64,000 nt of DNA from Methylobacterium sp. UNC378MF (GCF_900103195.1 NZ_FMWU01000003.1:62001-126000), one strand, 5' to 3'. Positions 26,717 through 35,791 are shown, counted from the first letter of the stretch. The notes: generated by a model not told the origin, from the letters alone. Made by a program: numbers and translations.

Positions 26717-27751
26717 GTGACATCCCTTCCAGCCTCTCTCATCGCCGTGTCGGTGCTGATCGCCTCGATCGTTCCGGTTCAGGCGGCCGAGAAGCTTGTC
26801 GTCAGCACCTGGGGGGGCAGCTTCCGTGATCTGATCGACGAGGCCATCGCCTCGAAATTCAAGGCCGAGACCGGCGCTGAAGTCGAGTACATTACCGGCG
26901 GCACCATCGACAGGTTGAACAAGGCCAAGCTCGCCAAGGGTTCGCCCGAGAGCGATGTCACTTTCACGACCGCCCATGTCGGCTGGCTCTACGTCAATGA
27001 CGGCCTGTTCGAGACCCTCGACCTCGCGAAGATCCCGAACGCGGCGAACCTCGTCGATCAGGCCAGGGTCAGCCCCGCCCATATCGGCACCTGGGGCTAC
27101 GTCTACACGATCGGCTACCGGGCGGACCTCGTCCCGAAGGGGATGACCTTCGGCTCCTGGGCCGATCTGTGGGACCCGAGGCTGACGAACAGCCTCGCCG
27201 CGCCCGACTTCGACCCCAGTCACATCATCGCCGTCTCGGCGCTGCTCTCGGGCGGCGACCCGGCCACCTGGGAGAAGGGACAGGCCAAGCTCGAGGCGCT
27301 AAAGCCCAATTTCCGGGCCTTCTACACCAACGACGCCAACAGCCAGCAGCTCATCGCCACCGGCGAGACGCCGGTCCAGGTCGTCCTGACCATGAACGCC
27401 TACTACATGAAGGGCCAGGACGTGCCGATCACCGTGGTGATTCCGAAGGAAGGCGGCGTGCTCGGCATCGACACGGTGGCAATAAACGCGGGCTCCAAGA
27501 AAGCGGATCTGGCCTACAAGTTCATCAACATCGCCCTCGACCCCGCAGTGCAGGCCAAGATTGCGGAACTCAAGAAGGGCAGCCCCACCGTCACCAACGC
27601 CAAGGTCGACCCCGAGATCGCCAAGCTCCCGGGGGTATTCACGACGGCCGAACAGTGGAAGGCTCAGGCCATCAACATCGATCCGAAGCTCAGGGCCGAG
27701 AAGACCGCTGTCTGGCGCAAGTGGTTCGCCGAGAACATCATGGCACGTTGA
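26717..27751 (+). CDS. ABC solute-binding protein, polyamine/spermidine-putrescine type (PotD-like)
   Basis: A 344-residue periplasmic binding protein with a Sec signal (about residues 1-23, cleavage near VQAAE). The family 1 extracellular binding pattern is clear: LVVSTWGGSFRDLIDEAIA, the SDVTFTTAHVGW segment and IGTWGYVYTIGYRADLVP. Start is GTG 26717, preceded by AGAGGA at about ten bases. It is the first gene of a long, tightly spaced plus-strand set (importer, then GST, RidA and other catabolic enzymes). The true ligand could be a polyamine, an opine or another cationic compound. Confidence 0.9.
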   Translation: MTSLPASLIAVSVLIASIVPVQAAEKLVVSTWGGSFRDLIDEAIASKFKAETGAEVEYITGGTIDRLNKAKLAKGSPESDVTFTTAHVGWLYVNDGLFETLDLAKIPNAANLVDQARVSPAHIGTWGYVYTIGYRADLVPKGMTFGSWADLWDPRLTNSLAAPDFDPSHIIAVSALLSGGDPATWEKGQAKLEALKPNFRAFYTNDANSQQLIATGETPVQVVLTMNAYYMKGQDVPITVVIPKEGGVLGIDTVAINAGSKKADLAYKFINIALDPAVQAKIAELKKGSPTVTNAKVDPEIAKLPGVFTTAEQWKAQAINIDPKLRAEKTAVWRKWFAENIMAR

Positions 27752-27888
27752 GGCCGGCTCTCTGATCCTCCGCCCCCCTGCGCGGGCAGCGTAGGGCGGG
27801 GGTGGCGCAGCAGGCACCGCCTCACCCTGAATCACCCCCACTTCCGGCTCCTCCCGAGACAGCGGAGGAGAGCGTTCCGGGGAGCCCT

Positions 27889-28752
27889 ATGAAACCCGCG
27901 ATCCGCCGCCGGCCCTTCCTGCCCCTGTTCGTAACGCCAGCCGTGCTGGTGGCCGCTGCGATCGTGGCCGCGATGGTCGCGATCCTGCGCTACAGCCTGC
28001 ACGCCTACGTGCCCGGCTCCCTCGACGTCGGCGGGTTCACGCTGGAGAACTTCTCGGATCTCACGCGGCCGATCGTGCTGCGGGCGCTGCGCGACACCGT
28101 GCTGATCTGCTTCGAGACGGCGCTGATCACCTTGTTCGTCGGATATCCCGTCGCCTACGCATTGGTGCGCACGCGCTCGATCCTGCTGAAATCGATCATC
28201 CTCATCATCGCGGTGACGCCGCTCTTCCTGGGTGAGGTGGTGCGCACCTATGCCTGGACGGTGGTGCTCGGCAACACGGGCTTCGTCAACGCGAGCTTGC
28301 GCCAGATCGGATTGATCGACCGGCCGATCCAGCTCATGTTCACCGAACTCGGGGTGATCGTCGCCCTCGTCCACGTAACGCTGCCGGTGATGGTCATCAT
28401 GCTGGCGGCAGCCCTCGCCCATATCGACCGCGACTACGAGCGCGCTGCCCAGAGCCTCGGGGCCGGGCCGGTGCGCGCCTTTCTCACGGTGACCCTGCCG
28501 CTCTCGATGCCGGGCGTCGTGGCGGGCTTCACCACCGCCTTCGCCTGGACCTTCAGCGCCTTCGCCACGCCTCAGGTGATCGGCGGCGGCAAGATCGGCG
28601 TCGTCTCGACGCTGGTCTATCAGCTCGGTCTCTCCTCCTTCAATTTCCCGGTCGCTGCCACTCTGAGCCTCGCTGGGCTCGTACTGGCGCTTGGCACGAT
28701 GTGGCTCGTACGACGCGCCGCCCGTCCCCTCGAAGCCCTCGGAGGCCATTGA
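27889..28752 (+). CDS. ABC permease, PotB-like
   Basis: A 287-residue permease. Six hydrophobic spans, the loop ERAAQSLGAGPVRAFLTVTLPLSMPGV carries the EAA-like motif (core EAAQSLGAG, with Glu-Arg-Ala) that contacts the ATPase. I choose ATG 27889, which has GGGGAG just upstream, over an in-frame GTG at 27802 that adds a proline-rich stretch. Its stop overlaps the next start (TGATG). Confidence 0.9.
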   Translation: MKPAIRRRPFLPLFVTPAVLVAAAIVAAMVAILRYSLHAYVPGSLDVGGFTLENFSDLTRPIVLRALRDTVLICFETALITLFVGYPVAYALVRTRSILLKSIILIIAVTPLFLGEVVRTYAWTVVLGNTGFVNASLRQIGLIDRPIQLMFTELGVIVALVHVTLPVMVIMLAAALAHIDRDYERAAQSLGAGPVRAFLTVTLPLSMPGVVAGFTTAFAWTFSAFATPQVIGGGKIGVVSTLVYQLGLSSFNFPVAATLSLAGLVLALGTMWLVRRAARPLEALGGH

Positions 28753-29570
28753 TGCGCCGAGGCCTCAGTACCCAGATCCTGGGGATCTCCGGCAAGCTCC
28801 TCGTCGGGCTGATCCTCGCCTTCGTCGTTCTTCCGGCCTTCGTGGTGACGCTCGCCGCCTTCAACGACCGGGCGATCCTGAGCTTCCCCCCGACGAAATA
28901 CTCGACGCGCTGGTTTACCCGGGCGCTGACCTACCGCGACTTCCAGACAGGCCTGTGGAACAGCCTCGTCGTCACCGCCTGGGCCTCGACCATCGCGCTC
29001 GCCGTCGGCACCGGCTTCGCGATTGCCCTGAAGCGTTACAGGTTCCGCTTCAAGGCGGGTCTGGAGGGCGTGCTGCTCTCACCGCTGATCGTACCGCACT
29101 TCACCATTGGTCTGGGTCTCCTGGTCCTGGCGACCGGGATCGGCGCGGCGCGGGGCTTCCCCGTCGTGGTGCTCACCCACGTGATCGTCGTGCTGCCCTT
29201 CGTGATCCGCAGCGTCTACATCTCGCTCCAGAACATCGATGAGCGACTGGAACTCGCCGCGGCGAGCCTCGGTGCCCGGCCGGGCCGGGTGCTCGGCACC
29301 ATCACCCTGCCGCTGCTGGCGCCCGGCCTCGTCAGCGGCTGGCTGTTCGCCGCGATCCTCTCCTTCAACGAGTTCACGGCCTCGCTCTTCGTGACGGGCC
29401 AGGTGACCCAGACCCTGCCGGTGGCGATGTACGGCTACGTCCGCGAGTTCGCGGACCCGACGCTGGCGGCGGTCTCGGTGATCTACATCGCGGTGACGGC
29501 CACCCTTCTGATCGTCGCCAACACGTTCCTCGGGCTCGGCAAGGTCCTGAATGTTGAGCAAGGCCGTTGA
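28752..29570 (+). CDS. ABC permease, PotC-like
   Basis: A 272-residue permease with the PotC pattern: FNDRAILSFPPTKYSTRWF after the first helix, the EAA loop region LELAAASLGARPGRVLGTIT, and FNEFTASLFVTG. It pairs with the PotB-like permease. It starts one base inside the previous stop and ends 20 bases inside the ATPase gene. Confidence 0.91.
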   Translation: MRRGLSTQILGISGKLLVGLILAFVVLPAFVVTLAAFNDRAILSFPPTKYSTRWFTRALTYRDFQTGLWNSLVVTAWASTIALAVGTGFAIALKRYRFRFKAGLEGVLLSPLIVPHFTIGLGLLVLATGIGAARGFPVVVLTHVIVVLPFVIRSVYISLQNIDERLELAAASLGARPGRVLGTITLPLLAPGLVSGWLFAAILSFNEFTASLFVTGQVTQTLPVAMYGYVREFADPTLAAVSVIYIAVTATLLIVANTFLGLGKVLNVEQGR

Positions 29571-30696
29571 CCTCCCCCCGCCGGCGAGCCTGCCCGGGGC
29601 CGCCGCAAGCCCGCGGGGCAACCCGGCGGTGCGCCTCGACGGCGTGGTGAAGCGCTTCGGCGCTGTGACCGCGCTGGAGGAGACCTGGCTGCAGGTGGAG
29701 CAGGGCGAGTTCCTGACGCTCCTTGGCCCCTCTGGCTGTGGCAAGACCACTCTGCTGAATCTGATGGCGGGCTTCCTGGAAGCGGATGCTGGCGAGATCT
29801 TCATCGGGGGCGACCTCGTGACGGCCACGCCGCCCTACGAGCGCGAGATCGGCATCGTCTTCCAGAACTACGCCCTGTTCCCGCACATGAGCGTGGCGAA
29901 GAACGTCGGCTACGGCCTGCGCATGCGTGGCGTCCCGAAGCGGGAGATCGCCGAGCGCGTGGACGCGGCCCTCGCCCTCGTGAAATTGACGGGGTTTGCC
30001 GACCGCTCTCCCCGCCAGCTGTCCGGAGGACAGCAGCAGCGCGTGGCGCTCGCCCGCGCCCTCGTCATCCGGCCGAGGGTGCTGCTCCTCGACGAGCCAT
30101 TCTCGGCGCTGGACAAGAACCTCCGCGGGGCAATGCAGGTCGAGCTGAAGGAGATCCAGCGCCGGCTCGGGGTGACGACGGTCTTCGTCACCCACGACCA
30201 GGGCGAGGCGCTGAGCATGTCGGACCGGATCGTGGTGATGTCGGCCGGCAGGGTCCGCCAGCTCGGCACGCCAGACCAGATCTACCGGCATCCGCAGGAT
30301 CGCTTCGTGGCCGGTTTCATCGGCGACGTGAACCTGCTGCCCGGTCGCCTCGAGGCCTGCGCAGGGGAGCGCGCTACGGTCGCGATCCGCGATTTGCGCC
30401 GCGAGGTCGCGGCCGGCGCCTTGAGCACGTGCGCGGCGGGCGCCGCTGTCGACGTGTTCGTGCGGCCGGATCATCTCGGCATACGGCCGGCCGGCGAAGC
30501 GGGAACCCTGCCGGCGCAGGTCGCAGCCCTCGTGTACCAGGGCACCCACATCGATCTGCATGCCGATCTCGACGAGGGCGGGCGCGTGGTGGTGCGGGTT
30601 CCAGGGCAGGGTGCGCTCGCCACCTACGCGCCCGGAACACCGGTCGGCCTCCTCGTGCCTCAAGGCGGCCTCGTCGCCTTCCCGCCCGAGGCGTGA
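29551..30696 (+). CDS. ABC ATPase, PotA-like
   Basis: A 381-residue nucleotide-binding protein: Walker A GPSGCGKTT, the FQNYALFPHM segment, signature LSGGQQQR, Walker B LLLDEPFSALD, H-loop FVTHDQGEALSM, and a C-terminal TOBE-like regulatory domain (about residues 280-381). These features are typical of polyamine/opine importers. It overlaps the PotC-like gene by 20 bases, so it is translationally linked. Start at 29551 gives a slightly long N-terminus; the conserved domain begins about residue 27. Confidence 0.92.
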   Translation: MLSKAVDLPPPASLPGAAASPRGNPAVRLDGVVKRFGAVTALEETWLQVEQGEFLTLLGPSGCGKTTLLNLMAGFLEADAGEIFIGGDLVTATPPYEREIGIVFQNYALFPHMSVAKNVGYGLRMRGVPKREIAERVDAALALVKLTGFADRSPRQLSGGQQQRVALARALVIRPRVLLLDEPFSALDKNLRGAMQVELKEIQRRLGVTTVFVTHDQGEALSMSDRIVVMSAGRVRQLGTPDQIYRHPQDRFVAGFIGDVNLLPGRLEACAGERATVAIRDLRREVAAGALSTCAAGAAVDVFVRPDHLGIRPAGEAGTLPAQVAALVYQGTHIDLHADLDEGGRVVVRVPGQGALATYAPGTPVGLLVPQGGLVAFPPEA

Positions 30697-30762
30697 TGCG
30701 GTTCGGCCCTTGCGGCGTCGCGCGTTGCCGGGCCGGTTCTGGCCGGGACAGGAACACACCCG

Positions 30763-31380
30763 ATGAAGCTGCTCTACGCGAGAACCTCCCCGTACGTTCG
30801 GAAGGTCATGGTCGTCGCTCATGAAACCGGCCAGGCAGAAGCGATCGAGAGGGTGCCGGTCATCGCGACGCCGACAGAGCGCAATCCGGAGACGGCGCGC
30901 CACAACCCACTCGGCAAGGTGCCGACCCTGATCACCGGCGACGGAACCGCCCTGTTCGACAGCCGGGTGATCTGCGAATACCTCGATGTGCGTTCCTCCG
31001 GCCCCCGCTTGTTTCCCGAGGGCGAAGCCCGCTGGGATGCGCTCACCCGCCATGCGCTCGCGGACGGATTGCTCGATGCGGCGCTGCTGCTTCGCTACGA
31101 GCGCGTCATGCGGCCGACCCCCGCGCGCTGGGACGCGTGGGAGGCGGGCCAGATCGCGAAGATCGGCGGCGCCCTCGACCGAATGGAGGCTACGCTCACG
31201 CGGGATGCGGGCGAAGTCGATATCGGCACGGTCGCGGCGGGCTGCGCCCTCGGCTACCTCGATTTCCGCTTCCCCGATCTGGCCTGGCGTACCGGCCGGC
31301 CAGCAGCGACCGCGTGGTACGCGGCGTTCAGCCAGCGTCCGTCAATGGTGCGCACGACGCCTGATGCCGCCTCCACCTGA
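30763..31380 (+). CDS. Glutathione S-transferase family protein
   Basis: A 205-residue protein with an N-terminal thioredoxin fold (residues about 1-78; the SPYVRKVMV stretch supplies the catalytic Ser-type residue, and NPLGKVPTL with DSRVICEYLD binds glutathione) and an all-helical C-terminal domain. Such enzymes conjugate, isomerise or reduce electrophiles with glutathione. It follows the importer genes on the same strand by 66 bases, so it is probably part of the same catabolic unit and may act on the imported compound or its products. Confidence 0.9.
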   Translation: MKLLYARTSPYVRKVMVVAHETGQAEAIERVPVIATPTERNPETARHNPLGKVPTLITGDGTALFDSRVICEYLDVRSSGPRLFPEGEARWDALTRHALADGLLDAALLLRYERVMRPTPARWDAWEAGQIAKIGGALDRMEATLTRDAGEVDIGTVAAGCALGYLDFRFPDLAWRTGRPAATAWYAAFSQRPSMVRTTPDAAST

Positions 31381-31839
31381 TCGAAGCGGAGGCGGGGTCA
31401 GCGACAGGGCCGCTTCGGTCCCTTAGGGCACCTCAGCGTACCCGTCGCGGCCGGACGACCACTCGGCAAGGGAGCCCCGGATCGACGACATGGGCGCGAT
31501 CGTGACGTGCAGGTGGTGTCGGTGAGTGTCATGCTCGGCCGCGGAGGGTGAACTGAGCCGCGTTAGCGCCTTCGTGCAGGACAAGCACTTCCAACCCATC
31601 GGCTCCCGCCAGGGACAACACGTCAGTCGCTCGTTTCGGCCGGGTCGGGCTGTCGGCGGCTTCGGATTTTCCGAACCAAAACCCCGGCAAGTGCTTATTG
31701 TTGCCGACGACCGGATCGATATCCTCGGCCTCCTCAGTCTCAACACAGGCGCTGTCCGGGCAGCTGCTCCAGCGGCGGGAGAGCCGCCTGGCGCATCTCC
31801 GAAACCGTGTCCCCCGCTCCCGGAGGTAGGAACGACCTG
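31381..31839. other. Gap of 459 bases within a gene cluster, no gene recognised
   Basis: Short frames occur on both strands but none has a recognisable domain. It is unusual for this otherwise tightly packed cluster, so it may be the remnant of a lost gene. A GGAGG at 31822 serves the next gene. Confidence 0.35.
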
Positions 31840-32262
31840 ATGACCGTCCACAAACGGATCCGGCCTTTCAACACGCGCGACACCTATCCGGAGCAGCAGA
31901 TCGACAACGATCTCTGCCAGACCGTGGTGGCACGGGGGCAGATGGTCTTCGTGCGCGGGCAGATTGGCCAGGATCTCGACACCTCCGAGAGCGTCGCTGT
32001 CGGCGACGCGGCGGGTCAGGCCGAGAAGGCGATGGCCAATATCGCGATGCTTCTGGAGGAGGCGGGCTCGAAGCTGGAGGATGTCTGCAAGATCACGATC
32101 TACCTCGTCGATCCGCGCTATCGCGAGCCGGTCTATCGGACCGTCGGGCGCTGGCTGAAGGGCGTCCATCCGGTCTCGACCGGGATCGTCGTCTCCGCGC
32201 TCGCTCGGCCCGAATGGCTCGTGGAGATCGACGCCATCGCTGTCATCCCGGAGGACGCGTGA
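31840..32262 (+). CDS. RidA-family protein (reactive imine/enamine deaminase or similar)
   Basis: A 140-residue member of the YjgF/YER057c/UK114 family. Seen: VFVRGQIGQDL, a helix with GQAEKAMANIAMLLEEAGS, DVCKITIYLVDPRYREPVY, STGIVVSALARPEWLVEIDAIAV. RidA proteins hydrolyse reactive enamines/imines; in paralogues found in catabolic operons they act on pathway intermediates. The canonical deaminase Arg is replaced by or shifted to other residues in some paralogues, and I cannot fix the activity here. The start is ATG 31840. It overlaps the following DUF1028 gene as GTGA. Confidence 0.88.
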   Translation: MTVHKRIRPFNTRDTYPEQQIDNDLCQTVVARGQMVFVRGQIGQDLDTSESVAVGDAAGQAEKAMANIAMLLEEAGSKLEDVCKITIYLVDPRYREPVYRTVGRWLKGVHPVSTGIVVSALARPEWLVEIDAIAVIPEDA

Positions 32263-32933
32263 CCTTCTCGATCGTGGCGCGCTGCGCGTCGACCGGCATG
32301 TTCGGGGTCGCCGTATCGTCCTCCTCGCCCGCGGTGGCGGCGCGTTGTGCCCACGCCCGTGCCGGAATCGGCGCGGTCGCGAGCCAGAATGTCACGGATC
32401 CTGCGCTCGGTCGCCGTGCCCTCGACCTGATGGCGCTCGGCGCCGACGCCGCGGAGGCCGTCGCCGTCCTGCGGCGGGTCGGCGGACAGATGGAGTACCG
32501 CCAGGTGCTCGCCGTGGACGCCGCCGGAGGCGCGGCGATCCATTCGGGCCCCAGGGCGCTCGGGATCTGGGCGGAGGCGCGCGCCGCGGACGTCGCCTGC
32601 GGCGGCAATCTCCTCGCGGATGCGGGTGTCCCCCAGGCGATGGTCGACGCCTTCCTTGGCACATCGGGCCATCTCGGTGACCGTCTGCTCACCGCCATGC
32701 GGGCCGCGCTGGCCGCGGGCGGCGAGGCCGGACCGGTCCACTCGGCCGGGCTGATGCTGGTGCGCGAGGTCGCGTGGCCCGTCGCAGACCTGCGGGTCGA
32801 CTGGACCGAGGATTGCCCGATCGCGGCGCTTTCCGCGCTGTGGGACCTCTATCGTCCGCAACTCGACGCCTACGTTACCCGCGCCCTCGACCCGGTCGCC
32901 GCCCCGAGCTACGGAGTACCGGGCAACCTATGA
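32259..32933 (+). CDS. DUF1028 protein, Ntn-hydrolase-like
   Basis: A 224-residue protein of the DUF1028 family. The start VTFSIVARCASTGMFGVAVSSSSPAV is typical (here given as VTFSIVAR and GVAVSSSSPAVA), followed by ASQNVTDPALGRRALDLM, RQVLAVDAAGGAAIHSG and GGNLLADAGVPQAM. The family is predicted to have the Ntn-hydrolase fold with an N-terminal nucleophile; if the initiator residue is removed, Thr2 would be exposed. The biochemical role is not known. The GTG start lies inside the RidA stop, so the two are coupled; RidA and DUF1028 genes often share operons. Confidence 0.85.
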   Translation: MTFSIVARCASTGMFGVAVSSSSPAVAARCAHARAGIGAVASQNVTDPALGRRALDLMALGADAAEAVAVLRRVGGQMEYRQVLAVDAAGGAAIHSGPRALGIWAEARAADVACGGNLLADAGVPQAMVDAFLGTSGHLGDRLLTAMRAALAAGGEAGPVHSAGLMLVREVAWPVADLRVDWTEDCPIAALSALWDLYRPQLDAYVTRALDPVAAPSYGVPGNL

Positions 32934-32992
32934 ACGGGGACGGGGCGCGCGGCGGCATTCCGGTCGGCTTGGCTGCTCGCTGAAAGCGGCGG

Positions 32993-33940
32993 ATGCGGTT
33001 CACCCTGCGCCAACTCGAATACTTCATCGCCGCCGGCCAGACCGGAAGCATCACGCTCGCGTCCGAGCGCATTCACATCTCACAGCCCTCGATCTCGACG
33101 GCCATCGCCCATCTGGAGCGGGAACTCTCGGTGCAGCTCTTCGTGCGCCACCACGCGCAGGGGCTCTCGCTGACGCCGATCGGGCGCGAGGTGCTGCGCG
33201 AGGCCAAAGCCCTCGTGGAGCAGGCCGAGGGCCTCTACACCCTGGCCTCGGAAGCTGGGGGCCAGGTTCGGGGGCCTCTCTCGCTCGGCTGCATGGTGAC
33301 TCTCGCACCGATGCTGGTGCCTGAACTCGCCCACGCCTTCACCACGGCCTTCCCCGCCACGCAGATCCGCTACGTCGAGGGCGATCAGGAACAGCTGATC
33401 ACCGGCCTGCGCCGTTCCGAGACCGAAGTCGCGCTGACCTACGATCTGCACGTGCCCAACGACATCCACTTCACCCCCCTCGTCGATCTGCCGCCGCACG
33501 TGCTGGTGGCGGAGGGGCATCCTCTCGCCGAACAGGCGGCGGTCGCGATGGCCGACCTCGTCGATGAGCCGATGATCCTGCTCGACCTGCCGCTGAGCCG
33601 AGAATACTTCCTCGCCCTCTTCATGGCCGAGGGTCTGCAGCCGAAGGTCGTTGCCCGCTCGGCGCATCAGGAGGTGGTGCGCACCATGGTGGCCAACGGC
33701 CACGGCTACACCCTGTTCAACGTGCGCCCGCGCTCCGATCTCGCCCTCGACGGGAAGAGGCTCAAGCGGGTGCGCCTCGCCGGCACCCACCGCCCGATGC
33801 GCATCGGCCTCGCACGCCTGAAACAGCTCAATCGCTCGCGCCTCGTGGAAGCCTTCGAGACGCATTGCCGGGCCTTCATCTCGGATGCCTACATCCCCGG
33901 CATGGTCGCCCCGGCCATCGAGAGGCGTGTGCCGCGCTGA
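32993..33940 (+). CDS. LysR-type transcriptional regulator
   Basis: A 315-residue regulator. The N-terminal winged helix-turn-helix is FTLRQLEYFIAAGQTGSIT, with the recognition helix at SQPSISTAIAHLER and LSLTPIGREVLREAK. The rest is a type-2 periplasmic-binding-like effector domain. It lies within the catabolic cluster on the same strand as its neighbours, between DUF1028 and the AroQ-like gene; many LysR regulators are divergent, so this one may act on the cluster's promoter in trans. Effector unknown. Confidence 0.92.
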   Translation: MRFTLRQLEYFIAAGQTGSITLASERIHISQPSISTAIAHLERELSVQLFVRHHAQGLSLTPIGREVLREAKALVEQAEGLYTLASEAGGQVRGPLSLGCMVTLAPMLVPELAHAFTTAFPATQIRYVEGDQEQLITGLRRSETEVALTYDLHVPNDIHFTPLVDLPPHVLVAEGHPLAEQAAVAMADLVDEPMILLDLPLSREYFLALFMAEGLQPKVVARSAHQEVVRTMVANGHGYTLFNVRPRSDLALDGKRLKRVRLAGTHRPMRIGLARLKQLNRSRLVEAFETHCRAFISDAYIPGMVAPAIERRVPR

Positions 33941-33947
33941 CCCTCCT

Positions 33948-33967
33948 CGCCCCGCGCAGCCGGGGCG
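33948..33967 (+). terminator. GC-rich stem-loop between LysR and AroQ-like genes
   Basis: CGCCCCG pairs with CGGGGCG around a six-base loop, a seven-base stem. There is no clear T-run after it, so it may attenuate rather than terminate transcription, or be only a chance GC hairpin in this GC-rich genome. Confidence 0.3.
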
Positions 33968-34016
33968 GGCAGGCCCCGACCCAGTGACGGCAGAGAGATC
34001 CTTCAAGGAAGGCCGC

Positions 34017-34472
34017 ATGACCGCTCCGATCCCGATCCTCTTCCTGAACGGCCCGAATGCCAACCTCTACGGGCTCGATCCCAGCGGCACCTACGGGACG
34101 GAGAGTTTCCCAGAGTTGAAGGCGCGTTGCGAGCGCCACGCCGAATCCGTCGGCGTCGCCCTCGATTTCCGGCAATCGAACCACGAGGGCGTGCTGATCG
34201 ACTGGATCCAGGAGGGGCGGGGGACGGCTGCGGGTCTCGCCATCAACGCCGCCGGGCTCACCTACACCTCCATCGCGATCCTCGACGCGCTTCTCGCCTT
34301 CCCCGGCCCAATCATCGAGGTGCACATGAGCAACATCTGGAAGCGGGAGCCCTTCCGGCACCATTCCTACATGTCGCGGGCGGCGACCGGTGTCATCGCG
34401 GGGCTCGGCGGCTTCGGTTACGAACTCGCGATCACAGCCCTCGCAACCCGAGTGCGCGAGGCGCGGGCATGA
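34017..34472 (+). CDS. Type II 3-dehydroquinate dehydratase-like protein, lid Arg missing
   Basis: A 151-residue protein clearly of the AroQ (type II dehydroquinase) family: LFLNGPNANLYG, QSNHEGVLIDWIQ, INAAGLTYTSIAILDAL, IIEVHMSNIWKREPFRHHSY and GVIAGLGGFGYELAI. The catalytic Tyr (Tyr26), Asn77 and His103 are present. However, where true dehydroquinases have an RREP-type lid, this protein has LDPSG at 20-24, so the conserved catalytic-lid Arg is absent. The enzyme may act on a different substrate, or the lid may be replaced. ATG 34017 has a strong AAGGAAGG site. It is coupled (ATGA) to the next gene, in a catabolic-looking cluster rather than an aromatic biosynthesis operon. Confidence 0.8.
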   Translation: MTAPIPILFLNGPNANLYGLDPSGTYGTESFPELKARCERHAESVGVALDFRQSNHEGVLIDWIQEGRGTAAGLAINAAGLTYTSIAILDALLAFPGPIIEVHMSNIWKREPFRHHSYMSRAATGVIAGLGGFGYELAITALATRVREARA

Positions 34473-35401
34473 GCGAAACCTTAGTCTTCGCGAGCGCGGT
34501 CGATCCGGTCGAGCCCTGGCGCACGGCGTTGGAAGGGCTCCTGCCGGATCTTCGCGTCAGGACGCCCGAGGTGATCGGGGCCGAGGACGATGTCCGCTAC
34601 GCCCTTGTCTGGAAGCCGCCCGCTGGGTTCTTCGCCCGCTACCCCGGTCTCCGGCTCGTCACCATCCTCGGCGCGGGCGCCGACGCCCTCGCCGGCCGGG
34701 ACGACCTGCCCGATGTGCCGGTGACGCGCCTGTCCGACCCCGAGATGGCGCGGATGATGACGCATTACGTGCTGTTCGCAGTGCTGCGCTATGCCCGCAA
34801 CATTCCGACTTTCGAGGAAGCCCAGCGTGCCGGCCGCTGGCACTACGTCCATCCGCGCGAGGCCCGCGAAATCCGGGTCGGCGTGCTCGGCTTGGGCGAA
34901 CTCGGCGGCGCGGCGGCGCTCGAACTCGCGCGTCAGGGCTTTTCCGTCGCCGGGTGGTCCCGCACGCCGAAGACGCTGCCGGGGATCGCCTGCCACGCGG
35001 GCCCGGATGCGCTGATCCCGTTCCTCGCGCAGACCGAGATCTTGCTGGTGATGCTGCCGCTTACACCCGAGACCCGGCGCCTGATCGGAGCGGCCGAGAT
35101 CGCCGCGCTGCCGCGGGGCGCCAAGCTCGTCAACGTCTCGCGCGGGGCGGTCATCGACGAGGCGGCCCTGGTGGCGGCCCTGGCGTCGGGCCATGTTGGC
35201 GGCGCGACCCTCGACGTCTTCGAGACTGAACCCCTGGCCGACGGGCACGCGCTCTGGGGGATGGAGAACGTCCTCGTGACGCCCCATCTCGCCTCGGTCG
35301 CGATTCCGGCCTCGGCCGCCCGGCAGATCGCCGAGAACATCCAGCGGGTGCGGGCAGGTCACGCCCCGGCGCAGCGCGTTGATCTTACAAGGGGATACTG
35401 A
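34469..35401 (+). CDS. D-2-hydroxyacid dehydrogenase, GhrA-like
   Basis: A 310-residue NAD(P)-dependent dehydrogenase of the D-isomer 2-hydroxyacid family (glyoxylate/hydroxypyruvate reductase A type). Seen: the dinucleotide motif GVLGLGELGGAAALEL, LLVMLPLTPETRRLIG, LVNVSRGAVIDEAALV (with Arg), and ATLDVFETEPLADGHALWG, NVLVTPHLAS (His). Its ATG overlaps the AroQ-like stop. It would reduce a 2-keto acid or oxidise a 2-hydroxy acid. It is the last gene of the cluster. Confidence 0.9.
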   Translation: MSETLVFASAVDPVEPWRTALEGLLPDLRVRTPEVIGAEDDVRYALVWKPPAGFFARYPGLRLVTILGAGADALAGRDDLPDVPVTRLSDPEMARMMTHYVLFAVLRYARNIPTFEEAQRAGRWHYVHPREAREIRVGVLGLGELGGAAALELARQGFSVAGWSRTPKTLPGIACHAGPDALIPFLAQTEILLVMLPLTPETRRLIGAAEIAALPRGAKLVNVSRGAVIDEAALVAALASGHVGGATLDVFETEPLADGHALWGMENVLVTPHLASVAIPASAARQIAENIQRVRAGHAPAQRVDLTRGY

Positions 35402-35791
35402 CAATGCCCCCTTCGCGGGCCGGTGGGAAGCGCCAGGCCCGCGGACGCGCCCATGGGCGCTCCCATGGGCTGTCGCAACGCGCTCGCTTGCGGCGCGCTC
35501 TTGCGCCGACCCGGCATCGGAGGCGGCCGTGACCGCTCTCCTACGGGTCAGCTGATCGCCTAGGCCTGGCGCGCATCGTCCGCGCCCCTCTGCTTGTGAG
35601 GAGAGGTTTTCCTGGTCCCTGTTCGGGCCTGGAGGGAGCTGGCAGGCGAGAGCGAGAGGAGGCGCGTGAATCCGTGGTGACGAGCCGGAAACGGCTCGGC
35701 TCGGACGCGCGGAGACTGCCAGCGCGCCCTTCCATCGGGCGCAGGAACACACTCCGTCTCGGGCATGGAAGCCCGACCGATCCGCCGCTCA
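35402..35791. other. Gap of 390 bases with a 14-bp palindrome
   Basis: GCGCCCATGGGCGC at 35447-35460 is a perfect palindrome, and a second CCCATGGGC copy follows at once, so the stretch can form a stem-loop and holds a short direct repeat just after the cluster's last gene. No gene is seen in the rest of this gap. Confidence 0.35.

Noticed and set aside
35447-35460. 14-bp palindrome GCGCCCATGGGCGC as an operator
   Set aside because: It lies downstream of a gene, is GC-rich and could be a simple stem-loop; not strong enough to call a regulatory site.
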